The notes under the pieces: model-generated
What the model was told of the DNA's origin: nothing
Database searches by the model: none
The model's input: the letters and a program-made list of their open reading frames with translations, nothing else
Position numbers and translations under genes: made by a program
In this document: positions 6,984-13,939 of the stretch, one piece after another
Position numbering within the stretch: position 1 is the first letter of the stretch
Layout: each line of letters opens with the position of its first letter
From: CAVDHB01 sp963608705
Lineage (GTDB): Bacteria > Bacteroidota > Bacteroidia > Bacteroidales > Bacteroidaceae
Direction of reading: 5' to 3'
NCBI GenBank assembly: GCA_963608705.1
Contig: CAVDHB010000024.1
Coordinates: 1-51,585 of the forward strand
DNA length: 51,585 bases

Positions 6984-7660
6984 TTCATTCTTTTGCTTAG
7001 TTCCTTGCGACAGTGTTCCAGACGGTAGAATGCGGTCAAGTTGGATAGTACTGCTACGATTCCTAATATGACCGCAAAGATGCTCATGGGGTCGAAGGTG
7101 TCAGGAGTACCATTGAACTTTGTGAAATGGGCGGTCAGTCCGCATGCCAGTGCACCCACACTGGTCAGTACAACTCTTTCAGGACGTTGCATGAGTCCTA
7201 CTTTGCAGTCTAATCCCAAACCTTCGGCACGGGCGCGTACATAACTGACCATCAGGGAGCCGATTAACGCAAGAAAGGCGATAATGGAAGTCTTGGCATA
7301 GCCTTGCAATACGGTGAATGCACAGATGCCGAAGAATACGCAAAGCTCGCTGTAGCGGTCTAATACGGAGTCGTACAAAGCACCGAAAGTAGACTCCATG
7401 TGCCCCAAACGCGCCAACCGGCCATCTATCATGTCGAATAGCCCGGCGAAAAGAATGACAAGACCTCCCCATCCGATATAGGAGAAATCATATTTCTCTC
7501 CTGCAAGTCCTCCGTAAATGAAGATGCAAGCGGCAGCGATGTTCAGCAACAGGCCGATGGTGGTAATGGCATTGGGGGTGATGCCGCATTTAATCATTCC
7601 GTGAATGAATGGGTTGATCAGTTTGTAAATCAGTTTTTGTAGAAAATCTCTATATGTCAT
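6980..7660 (-). CDS. CDP-alcohol phosphatidyltransferase (phosphatidylinositol phosphate synthase-like)
   Basis: A 226-residue membrane enzyme with a fully canonical signature: D76-x2-D79-G80-x2-A83-R84-x8-G93-x3-D97-x3-D101. In this context it is expected to join CDP-diacylglycerol to myo-inositol 1-phosphate, giving phosphatidylinositol phosphate. The PgpA homologue in the same operon would dephosphorylate that product, and the AUR1-like protein would then transfer the headgroup to dihydroceramide. It starts 7 bp after the gtrA-like gene and overlaps the AUR1-like gene by 4 bp. Unlike the family member at 2507-3421 it has the normal spacing of the last two aspartates. Confidence 0.87.
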   Translation of the reverse strand: MTYRDFLQKLIYKLINPFIHGMIKCGITPNAITTIGLLLNIAAACIFIYGGLAGEKYDFSYIGWGGLVILFAGLFDMIDGRLARLGHMESTFGALYDSVLDRYSELCVFFGICAFTVLQGYAKTSIIAFLALIGSLMVSYVRARAEGLGLDCKVGLMQRPERVVLTSVGALACGLTAHFTKFNGTPDTFDPMSIFAVILGIVAVLSNLTAFYRLEHCRKELSKRMK

Positions 7661-7667
7661 GTTGTTA

Positions 7668-8168
7668 TTAATTTGTTTCCTTTTGAAAGAGCCGTTTGCG
7701 CCACTGGTTGTCTCTGTAAACGAAGAAGCGTTGCATTCCGTAGTTCCATATACATCCTGTCAAGATGGCTACTGTGATGCGCGGATACATAAATGCTACT
7801 GACCAGTCCACTCCTTCCAGCCAATGCCATTGGCGTAAACTCTCAGTCAGCAACCATGTGCCGCTTGTGTTTAACAGGATGCTTCCCGCCCACACGAGAA
7901 AAAATTTCAAGGCGATTTCTTTTTTCTTGTCATAATGGTCTCGGTGGAAAGTCCAGCGGTAATTGACTATGCAGTTGAAGATACCTCCCGCCACGGCACC
8001 GGCCAGTGTGGCATATACATAATATAAGGATATCAAATGTGCCAACAGGAAGGTGGTGAGCAAGTCGACTCCTGTAGACAACTCTGAGGAAAACTGGAAT
8101 CGGATGAAAGTCCAGATTCCTTCTTTTCGGTTAAAAGTATGCCACAAATTCTCCAGTATCTTTTTCAT
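7668..8168 (-). CDS. GtrA-family membrane protein
   Basis: A 166-residue protein with four hydrophobic segments in the GtrA (PF04138) arrangement, including the conserved NYxWTF-type motif (NYRWTFHRDH, about residues 68-77) after the second segment. GtrA proteins are thought to move or present lipid-linked glycosyl units across the cytoplasmic membrane. Its ATG overlaps the pgpA stop codon (TAATG). Its place inside an inositol-lipid operon suggests a role in lipid or headgroup translocation, but no experiment-based role can be assigned from sequence. Confidence 0.85.
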   Translation of the reverse strand: MKKILENLWHTFNRKEGIWTFIRFQFSSELSTGVDLLTTFLLAHLISLYYVYATLAGAVAGGIFNCIVNYRWTFHRDHYDKKKEIALKFFLVWAGSILLNTSGTWLLTESLRQWHWLEGVDWSVAFMYPRITVAILTGCIWNYGMQRFFVYRDNQWRKRLFQKETN

Positions 8169-8659
8169 TATCCCCAGAAATAAAGAGCGGTTCCTACCAG
8201 TATTAGTGAGTAGATGCCGGAAAGCACATCATCCATCATGATACCCCATCCTCCCGGAAGCTTTTCCATCTGGTGTATTCCCAATGGTTTGAGTATGTCG
8301 AAGAAACGAAACAGCACAAGGGAGGCTGACATATACCAATACCAACCTGTAGCTTCTGCATTTGGACATATAATCAGGGGAATCCATACGCCCACCATCT
8401 CGTCTACCACCACTCGTTTGGGGTCATGTCCCCAGCATTGTTCCACTTTCCCAGAGGAGTAAATGCCGAGTAAGGTAAAGACAAGCGTGATAATGAATGT
8501 GGTCAGCCGCAGTGTGGGAGTGGGCAGACTGAATGCCAGCAAACACCAAATGGCTGTGGCTAAAATGGCTCCTGCTGTGCCGGGAGCTAAAGGGCAATAC
8601 CCAGACCCGAATCCGGTGGATATTATTTTATGAAATAAAGCGACTTTCTTTTGAACCAT
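8168..8659 (-). CDS. PgpA-family phosphatase (putative phosphatidylinositol phosphate phosphatase)
   Basis: A 163-residue membrane phosphatase of the PgpA family: GFGSGYCPLAPGTAGA near residues 16-31 and the acidic motif VVVDEMVGVW (D85, E86). PgpA normally dephosphorylates phosphatidylglycerophosphate. In the B. thetaiotaomicron inositol-lipid cluster a homologue was shown to convert phosphatidylinositol phosphate to phosphatidylinositol, and its position here argues for the same role. The ATG at 8657-8659 is chosen because the longer reading frame begins at 8713, inside the promoter at 8683-8713. It is the first gene of the operon. No myo-inositol-phosphate synthase gene lies upstream of it. 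Confidence 0.85.
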   Translation of the reverse strand: MVQKKVALFHKIISTGFGSGYCPLAPGTAGAILATAIWCLLAFSLPTPTLRLTTFIITLVFTLLGIYSSGKVEQCWGHDPKRVVVDEMVGVWIPLIICPNAEATGWYWYMSASLVLFRFFDILKPLGIHQMEKLPGGWGIMMDDVLSGIYSLILVGTALYFWG

Positions 8660-8682
8660 ATCGTGTGGAGTAAATTCGGCTG

Positions 8683-8713
8683 CAAAAGTACATAAAAATG
8701 TGCATATAATCAA
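8683..8713 (-). promoter_or_regulatory. Promoter of the inositol-lipid operon
   Basis: Minus-strand TACTTTTG (8683-8690) has TTG 20 bp upstream (8711-8713). Its position fixes the pgpA start at 8659. Confidence 0.8.
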
Positions 8714-8721
8714 TATATTAA

Positions 8722-8830
8722 TTTAGTAGTTAGTGTTTAGTACTTAGTAATTGGTATTTACTAATTAGTATTTAGTTGCAGTTTGTATTGGGTGGTTACA
8801 AGATACTAACTATTAATAACCAATTACTAA
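8722..8830. repeat. AT-rich TTAGT-type tract with 12-bp inverted repeat
   Basis: Low-complexity sequence made of TTAGT/ACTAA words. Perfect 12-bp arms TTAGTAATTGGT (8744-8755) and ACCAATTACTAA (8819-8830) face each other across 63 bp, ending at the stop codon of the AAA-ATPase gene. It resembles the tract at 707-755. Confidence 0.65.
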
Positions 8831-10396
8831 TTATTCATTGCTGATTTCCCAGTCGGATATATTATGTCGTTCGCTGTCAAAGTTGACTCCCGCTTTTATG
8901 ACAGGCAGATTACAGTGGGCAAAACGCTCGGGGTAGTTCTTTAGATTTATCTGGTCTATTGCGGCTTTGGCCGTCTTGTCGAGTTTTACTTCGATGAGGT
9001 AGAGAGCGGTCTTTGTGCGTACTACCACGTCCACACGTCCACGTGGCGTGCGCACTTCCACGTCTGTGTAATAGCCGATAAGGCTGAATATGATGTACAG
9101 CACTTGCTGATAGTGTCCCTCGTAGTGTGTGTTATCACAATAAGGAATTGTGCCGAGAAATTCTTGCAGCACTTTCAACGCCTTGTGCATGTCGTTGTCA
9201 TACAGGGCACGGGTGATGTCTATCACGGTGTTGTTGGCTGTCATTGTGTTGGGGGTGATATAATAAGGTATGAGGCTGCGCATAAGTCCGATGCGCACCT
9301 CTTTGTTCGGGATGTCGAGGGTATATGACTCGAACATCTCATTGTAATCTTTGATGGTGATGTAACCGCTTTGATACAGCAGTGGAATAGCACTGGTGAG
9401 GTGTTCTGTTGGTGCGTCGAAGTCTGCGGCCACGGCATTCTCTCCACCTATCTTTGAGGGCAAGATACCAAATTTGTTAAGCATCTCTATAAGATAGGTA
9501 GGCGTTCCGCTGCCAAACCAGTATGGACGTATCTCTCCTTTCTCGAATGCGTTGAATAGACTAAATGGATTATAAATGTCGGGAGAGGGCCAGGTGAAGT
9601 GGTATCCGTCGTAGTTTGCTTTCAGTTTTGCCATGGCTTCGTCTGCCGTGACACCCATATTCTCTGCTAGAAGGTGAATGTCATCAGCCATCTGTGTGCA
9701 TATTTCTTCCTCGGTAATTCCGCATATCGCAGCGTATGGTTTATCTATACTAATATTACTTATGTTGTTTAGCTCACTGAATATGCTGAGTTGTGAGAAT
9801 TTGGTGATACCTGTAAGGAAGACGAAATGCAAATAGGGGTCGCATCCCTTTAACGGACTATAGAAGTTACGCATCACGTTACGCAGGACGGGAAGTTCTT
9901 TTTCCTCGTGTACCACATCAAGCAGCGGAGCATCATATTCGTCAATAAGTACCACGACTTGTTTGCCGGTTTGTTCATAAAGTGACTTTATGAGGTGGTT
10001 TAGCCTTACATTCGCATCAAAGGAGTCACTTTTAATCCCGTAATTATGCTCGTTATTTTCAAGAATCCATAGTAAGTAACGGTTAAGAGCATCCTTGTCC
10101 ATGTGCTTACCAAGGCTCATATCGAAATGAAGCACAGGGTATTCCGTCCACTCTTTTTCCAGCTTGTCTATTGCCAGCCCCTTAAACAGTTCTTTCTTTC
10201 CGCTGAAATAGCTGTGCAGGGTGGACGTAAGCAGAGACTTGCCGAACCGTCTTGGACGGCTCAAGAACAGATATTTCGCTCCCGAATGGGTCATTCGGTA
10301 GACGTATTCAGTTTTGTCTATATACACATAGTTCTTGGTTCTCAATTCTGAGAAGGTCTGTATTCCTACGGGATAAAAATGTGTTGGCTGTCTCAT
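8831..10396 (-). CDS. AAA-ATPase-like protein with C-terminal PD-(D/E)XK nuclease domain
   Basis: A 521-residue protein. The N-terminal AAA-ATPase-like domain has the degenerate P-loop SRPRRFGKSLL (K53, S54) and a Walker B-like VVVLIDEYDAPL. The C-terminal PD-(D/E)XK nuclease-like domain carries D and ExK (GRVDVVV then YLIEVKLD) followed by an Ala/Gln-containing helix. The family is abundant and multicopy in Bacteroidales and its biological role is unsettled; defence or mobile-element links have been suggested. The ATG at 10394-10396 is preferred because AGGAAGAG lies just upstream and a good promoter (10431-10461) lies inside the longer frame. It is monocistronic. Confidence 0.85.
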   Translation of the reverse strand: MRQPTHFYPVGIQTFSELRTKNYVYIDKTEYVYRMTHSGAKYLFLSRPRRFGKSLLTSTLHSYFSGKKELFKGLAIDKLEKEWTEYPVLHFDMSLGKHMDKDALNRYLLWILENNEHNYGIKSDSFDANVRLNHLIKSLYEQTGKQVVVLIDEYDAPLLDVVHEEKELPVLRNVMRNFYSPLKGCDPYLHFVFLTGITKFSQLSIFSELNNISNISIDKPYAAICGITEEEICTQMADDIHLLAENMGVTADEAMAKLKANYDGYHFTWPSPDIYNPFSLFNAFEKGEIRPYWFGSGTPTYLIEMLNKFGILPSKIGGENAVAADFDAPTEHLTSAIPLLYQSGYITIKDYNEMFESYTLDIPNKEVRIGLMRSLIPYYITPNTMTANNTVIDITRALYDNDMHKALKVLQEFLGTIPYCDNTHYEGHYQQVLYIIFSLIGYYTDVEVRTPRGRVDVVVRTKTALYLIEVKLDKTAKAAIDQINLKNYPERFAHCNLPVIKAGVNFDSERHNISDWEISNE

Positions 10397-10430
10397 AGCT
10401 CTTCCTTTCTTGATACGATGAATCTGTTTG

Positions 10431-10461
10431 CAAAGATAGATTTTTATCTTTGAAATCGCAA
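10431..10461 (-). promoter_or_regulatory. Promoter of the AAA-ATPase/nuclease gene
   Basis: Minus-strand TATCTTTG (10431-10438) has TTG 20 bp upstream (10459-10461). It is back to back with the transaldolase promoter, with 15 bp between the two -33 elements. Confidence 0.8.
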
Positions 10462-10476
10462 GTGTATGGCATTGGC

Positions 10477-10508
10477 TTTGTCTGTTTACGTGGAATTTCG
10501 TATCTTTG
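10477..10508 (+). promoter_or_regulatory. Promoter of the transaldolase operon
   Basis: TTTG (10477-10480), 20 bp, TATCTTTG (10501-10508). The start site should lie near 10515, giving an untranslated leader of about 33 nt. Confidence 0.85.
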
Positions 10509-10547
10509 CGGGGAAACAAATTAATATCTCAACTAAAAGAATCGATT

Positions 10548-11207
10548 ATGAAATTTTTTATCGACACTGCGAATCTGGAGCAAATCCAAGAGGCGTACGA
10601 CTTGGGGGTGCTGGACGGAGTGACTACCAATCCGTCTCTTATGGCTCGTGAGGGTATCTCTGGTGTGGAGAACCAACACCAACGCTACATTGATATCTGC
10701 AATATCGTGAAGCATGGTGATGTGAGTGCGGAGGTTATTTCTACGGATTATGAAGGTATGCTTCGGGAAGCGCACGAACTGGTGAAGCTTCATGAGAACA
10801 TTGTGGTGAAAATTCCTTGTATCGCAGATGGTATCAAGGCTATCAAGAAATTGACAGAAGAGGGGATTCCCACCAACTGTACGTTGGTTTTCTCCGTGGG
10901 ACAGGCTTTGCTGGCTGCCAAGGCTGGCGCCCGTTATGTATCTCCTTTTGTAGGACGTTTGGATGACATCTGTGAGGATGGTATCAAGCTGGTGGCGGAT
11001 ATTGTGCGGATGTATCGTTACTATGGATACAAAACTCAAGTGTTAGCCGCTTCCATCCGCAACACTAAACATATTGTTCAGTGTATGGAGGTGGGTGCTG
11101 ATGTGGCTACTTGCCCGTTGGCGGCTATCAAAGGTCTGCTGAAACATCCATTGACAGACAAGGGATTGGCGCAGTTCTTGGAGGATTATAAACGTGTGAA
11201 CGGATAA
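10548..11207 (+). CDS. Transaldolase (TalC/FSA-type)
   Basis: A 219-residue transaldolase of the short TalC/fructose-6-phosphate-aldolase-like class. The opening MKFFIDTANLEQIQEAYDLG and the segment GVTTNPSL are diagnostic. The Schiff-base lysine is K88 in NIVVKIP. It interconverts sedoheptulose 7-phosphate and glyceraldehyde 3-phosphate with erythrose 4-phosphate and fructose 6-phosphate. The start at 10548 is used because the longer frame begins inside the -7 element of the promoter. It is followed after 10 bp by transketolase, so the two form an operon for the non-oxidative pentose phosphate pathway. Confidence 0.93.
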   Translation: MKFFIDTANLEQIQEAYDLGVLDGVTTNPSLMAREGISGVENQHQRYIDICNIVKHGDVSAEVISTDYEGMLREAHELVKLHENIVVKIPCIADGIKAIKKLTEEGIPTNCTLVFSVGQALLAAKAGARYVSPFVGRLDDICEDGIKLVADIVRMYRYYGYKTQVLAASIRNTKHIVQCMEVGADVATCPLAAIKGLLKHPLTDKGLAQFLEDYKRVNG

Positions 11208-11217
11208 ATTACAGATA

Positions 11218-13239
11218 ATGAAAAATAGTATTGAATTGATGAATCGTGCGGCCGATAACATTCGTATCTTGGCTGCTTCTACAGTGGAGAAAGCTAAATC
11301 AGGACATCCAGGAGGTGCCATGGGTGGAGCTGACTTTATCAATGTGTTGTATTCCGAGTTCTTGGAGTATGACCCGAAAGACCCGGCATGGGATGGAAGA
11401 GACCGTTTCTTCCTTGACCCCGGACATGAGTCTGCGATGTTGTATTCAACCTTGGCACTGACAGGCAAGTTCACGCTGGATGAGTTGAAAGAGTTCCGCC
11501 AGTGGGGTTCTCCCACTACAGGACATCCGGAGCTTTGCGTGGCAAGAGGTATTGAGAATACTTCCGGTCCGTTGGGACAGGGACATACCTTTGCGGTAGG
11601 TGCGGCTATTGCGGCCAAGTTCCTGTATGCTCATACGGGAAACCCGGTGTTCGACAAGGAACGTATCTATGCGTATATCTCCGATGGCGGTGTACAGGAA
11701 GAGATTTCACAGGGTGCGGGACGTATCGCCGGCACATTGGGATTGAACAACCTCATCATGTTCTACGACTCTAATGAAATACAGCTCTCTACGGAGGTGG
11801 ATGTGGTAGACTGTGAGAATGTGGCGCAGAAATACGAGGCTTGGGGATGGAATGTCCTCTCTATAAACGGTAACGACTGCGAACAGATTCGGGAGGCTTT
11901 GACTGCCGCAAAGAACGAGAAGCAGCGTCCTACTCTTATTATTGGTAAATGTATCATGGGTAAGGGAGCCGTGAAGGCGGACGGTACTTCTTACGAGCGT
12001 AACTGCAAAACCCACGGTGCGCCGTTGGGTGGAGAGGCTTACGTGAATACGGTGAAGAACTTAGGAGGTGATCCAGAGAATCCTTTCGCAATCTTCGAGG
12101 ACGTACAGAAACTGTATGACGACCGTGCGAAAGAACTGGCGGAGATTGTGGCTGGAAAGAAAGCGGAAGAGGCTAAATGGGCTACCGCCAATCCAGACAA
12201 GGCCGCCAAAGTGAAAGACTGGTTCGCTAATAAGGTGCCGTCTATCGACTGGAAAAGCATCGAGCAAAAAGAAGGTGCGGCTACCCGTAATGCTTCTTCC
12301 ACTGTGTTGGGTGTATTGGCCGAGAAGGTGGAGAACATGATTTGTGCTTCAGCCGACCTTTCCAACTCGGACAAGACGGATGGTTTCTTGAAGAAGACGC
12401 ACGCATTGCAGCGAGGCGATTTCTCTGGTAATTTCTTCCAGGCAGGTGTGGCTGAATTGTCTATGGCTTGCATCTGCATGGGTATGACTTTGCATGGGGG
12501 TGTGATTACGGCAATGGGTACCTTCTTCGTGTTCAGTGACTATATGAAACCGGCGGTGCGTATGGCGGCTTTGATGGAACTTCCCGTGAAGTTCATCTGG
12601 ACACACGACGCATTCCGTGTGGGAGAAGACGGGCCTACGCATGAACCGGTGGAGCAAGAGGCTCAAATCCGTCTCATGGAGAAATTGAAGAACCATCACG
12701 GAAAGAACTCTGTACTGGTACTTCGTCCTGCGGATGCGGATGAGACAACCGTGGCATGGAAGATGGCCATGGAGAACACCCACACACCTACCGCATTGAT
12801 ATTCTCTCGTCAGAATATTGCGAAACTCCCGGCGGGCAACGACTACGAGGCGGCTTACAAGGGTGCCTACGTGGTGGCCGGCTCTGAAGAGAATCCTGAT
12901 GTAGTGTTGGTTGCTTCCGGTTCTGAGGTGTCTACTTTGGTGGCTGGTGCGGAGTTGCTGCGCAAGGATGGAGTGAAAGTTCGCATCGTGAGCGCACCTT
13001 CCGAGGGACTGTTCAGAAACCAGTCAAAAGAATATCAAGAGAGTGTGTTGCCTAAGGGCGTGAAACGCTTTGGTATGACAGCCGGACTTCCTTGTACCTT
13101 GGAGAGCCTGGTGGGAGAGAACGGAAAGATTTGGGGCTTGGAAAGCTTCGGTTTCTCAGCTCCGGCCAGTGTGCTTGACCAGAAATTAGGCTTCACGGCG
13201 GAGAATGTCTATCGTCAGGTGACTGAATTATTGAAATAA
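11218..13239 (+). CDS. tkt: Transketolase
   Basis: A 673-residue full-length transketolase, close to the usual 660-670 residues. The N-terminal thiamine-diphosphate domain has KSGHPGGAMGGADF (H30), the middle pyrimidine-binding domain includes the THDAFRVGEDGPTHEP stretch, and the C-terminal domain is intact. It transfers two-carbon ketol units between sugar phosphates. It is co-transcribed with transaldolase (10-bp gap) and followed by a strong terminator at 13251-13292. Confidence 0.96.
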   Translation: MKNSIELMNRAADNIRILAASTVEKAKSGHPGGAMGGADFINVLYSEFLEYDPKDPAWDGRDRFFLDPGHESAMLYSTLALTGKFTLDELKEFRQWGSPTTGHPELCVARGIENTSGPLGQGHTFAVGAAIAAKFLYAHTGNPVFDKERIYAYISDGGVQEEISQGAGRIAGTLGLNNLIMFYDSNEIQLSTEVDVVDCENVAQKYEAWGWNVLSINGNDCEQIREALTAAKNEKQRPTLIIGKCIMGKGAVKADGTSYERNCKTHGAPLGGEAYVNTVKNLGGDPENPFAIFEDVQKLYDDRAKELAEIVAGKKAEEAKWATANPDKAAKVKDWFANKVPSIDWKSIEQKEGAATRNASSTVLGVLAEKVENMICASADLSNSDKTDGFLKKTHALQRGDFSGNFFQAGVAELSMACICMGMTLHGGVITAMGTFFVFSDYMKPAVRMAALMELPVKFIWTHDAFRVGEDGPTHEPVEQEAQIRLMEKLKNHHGKNSVLVLRPADADETTVAWKMAMENTHTPTALIFSRQNIAKLPAGNDYEAAYKGAYVVAGSEENPDVVLVASGSEVSTLVAGAELLRKDGVKVRIVSAPSEGLFRNQSKEYQESVLPKGVKRFGMTAGLPCTLESLVGENGKIWGLESFGFSAPASVLDQKLGFTAENVYRQVTELLK

Positions 13240-13250
13240 AAGGAATGAGG

Positions 13251-13292
13251 GGACTGTTCTTTGTCTGTGTACAAAGAGCAGTCCTTTTTTTA
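13251..13292 (+). terminator. Terminator between tkt and rpiB
   Basis: Stem GGACTGTTCTTTGT / ACAAAGAGCAGTCC (13251-13264 with 13271-13284) and eight T residues. rpiB starts 17 bp later with no promoter of its own visible, so rpiB expression may depend on read-through. Confidence 0.9.
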
Positions 13293-13308
13293 AGAGACAA
13301 ATAGAAAT

Positions 13309-13749
13309 ATGGAAATAAAGACAGTAGGTTTAGCTTCCGACCATGCGGGATATGAACTGAAACAGTTTGTGAAGGAATACTTGACTAAGAAAGGTATCGC
13401 CTTCAAGGATTTTGGTACAGACTCCGAGGCCAGTTGCGACTATCCTGATTATGCGCATCCTTTGGCGTATGCGGTGGAAAAGGGAGAGTGTTATCCCGGT
13501 ATCGGCATCTGCGGAAGTGGAGAGGGTATCAGCATGACGTTGAACAAGCATCAGGGTATCCGTGCCGCTTTATGCTGGATTCCCGCAATAGCTCATTTGG
13601 CTCGTCAGCACAACGATGCCAATGTGTTGGTTATGCCCGGACGTTTCATCGACACGGCCACGGCTGAGAAGATTATGGACGAGTTCTTTCAGACAGCGTT
13701 TGAAGGCGGCCGTCATATTCGGAGAATAGAGAAAATTCCCGTGAAGTAA
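13309..13749 (+). CDS. rpiB: Ribose-5-phosphate isomerase B
   Basis: A 146-residue RpiB/LacAB-family isomerase with the active-site features GLASDHAGYELK (D11, H12) and GICGSGEGISM (C68). It interconverts ribose 5-phosphate and ribulose 5-phosphate and completes the set with the transaldolase and transketolase just upstream. It is separated from tkt by a factor-independent terminator. No separate TAnnTTTG promoter is visible in the 69-bp gap, so partial read-through is likely. Confidence 0.95.
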   Translation: MEIKTVGLASDHAGYELKQFVKEYLTKKGIAFKDFGTDSEASCDYPDYAHPLAYAVEKGECYPGIGICGSGEGISMTLNKHQGIRAALCWIPAIAHLARQHNDANVLVMPGRFIDTATAEKIMDEFFQTAFEGGRHIRRIEKIPVK

Positions 13750-13873
13750 GCTGTCCACTGTTCCGCCTTGCTCCAAAGAGTGGCCATGTGAGCTATCAGC
13801 TCTTTGACTTTTTGTGTGAGTGAGTAGAGGAGCGTAATATACCTTCTAAGAAAATAATATTGGTTAGATAATA

Positions 13874-13928
13874 GACCTGCATATAGTGCCTTGTGGCGAT
13901 TACAAGGTCAGTATGCGGGTCTTGTAAT
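13874..13928 (+). promoter_or_regulatory. Possible alternating RNA hairpins upstream of the fucosidase
   Basis: Outer arms GACCTGCATA (13874-13883) and TATGCGGGTC (13912-13921) enclose an inner hairpin CCTTGT/ACAAGG (13889-13894 with 13902-13907). The segment ATTACAAG (13899-13906) can instead pair with CTTGTAAT (13921-13928), which would exclude both. The structure ends 11 bp before the fucosidase ATG, a position where it could control translation. No known riboswitch class is recognised. Confidence 0.4.
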
Positions 13929-13939
13929 TGTTTACTACC

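Noticed and set aside
8831..10396. Insertion sequence transposase
   Set aside because: The protein has a P-loop-like ATPase domain and a PD-(D/E)XK domain but no DDE or serine/tyrosine recombinase motif, and no terminal inverted repeats bracket the gene.
10397..10519. Extended N-terminus of the AAA-ATPase/nuclease protein
   Set aside because: The extra 41 codons cover the promoter at 10431-10461, and a good ribosome site precedes the ATG at 10396.
10506..10547. Upstream start for transaldolase
   Set aside because: It would start inside the -7 element. The ATG at 10548 gives the conserved N-terminus MKFFIDTANL.
13251..13292. Riboswitch before rpiB
   Set aside because: The sequence is a simple strong hairpin with a T run and has no upstream aptamer-like fold, so it is a terminator.
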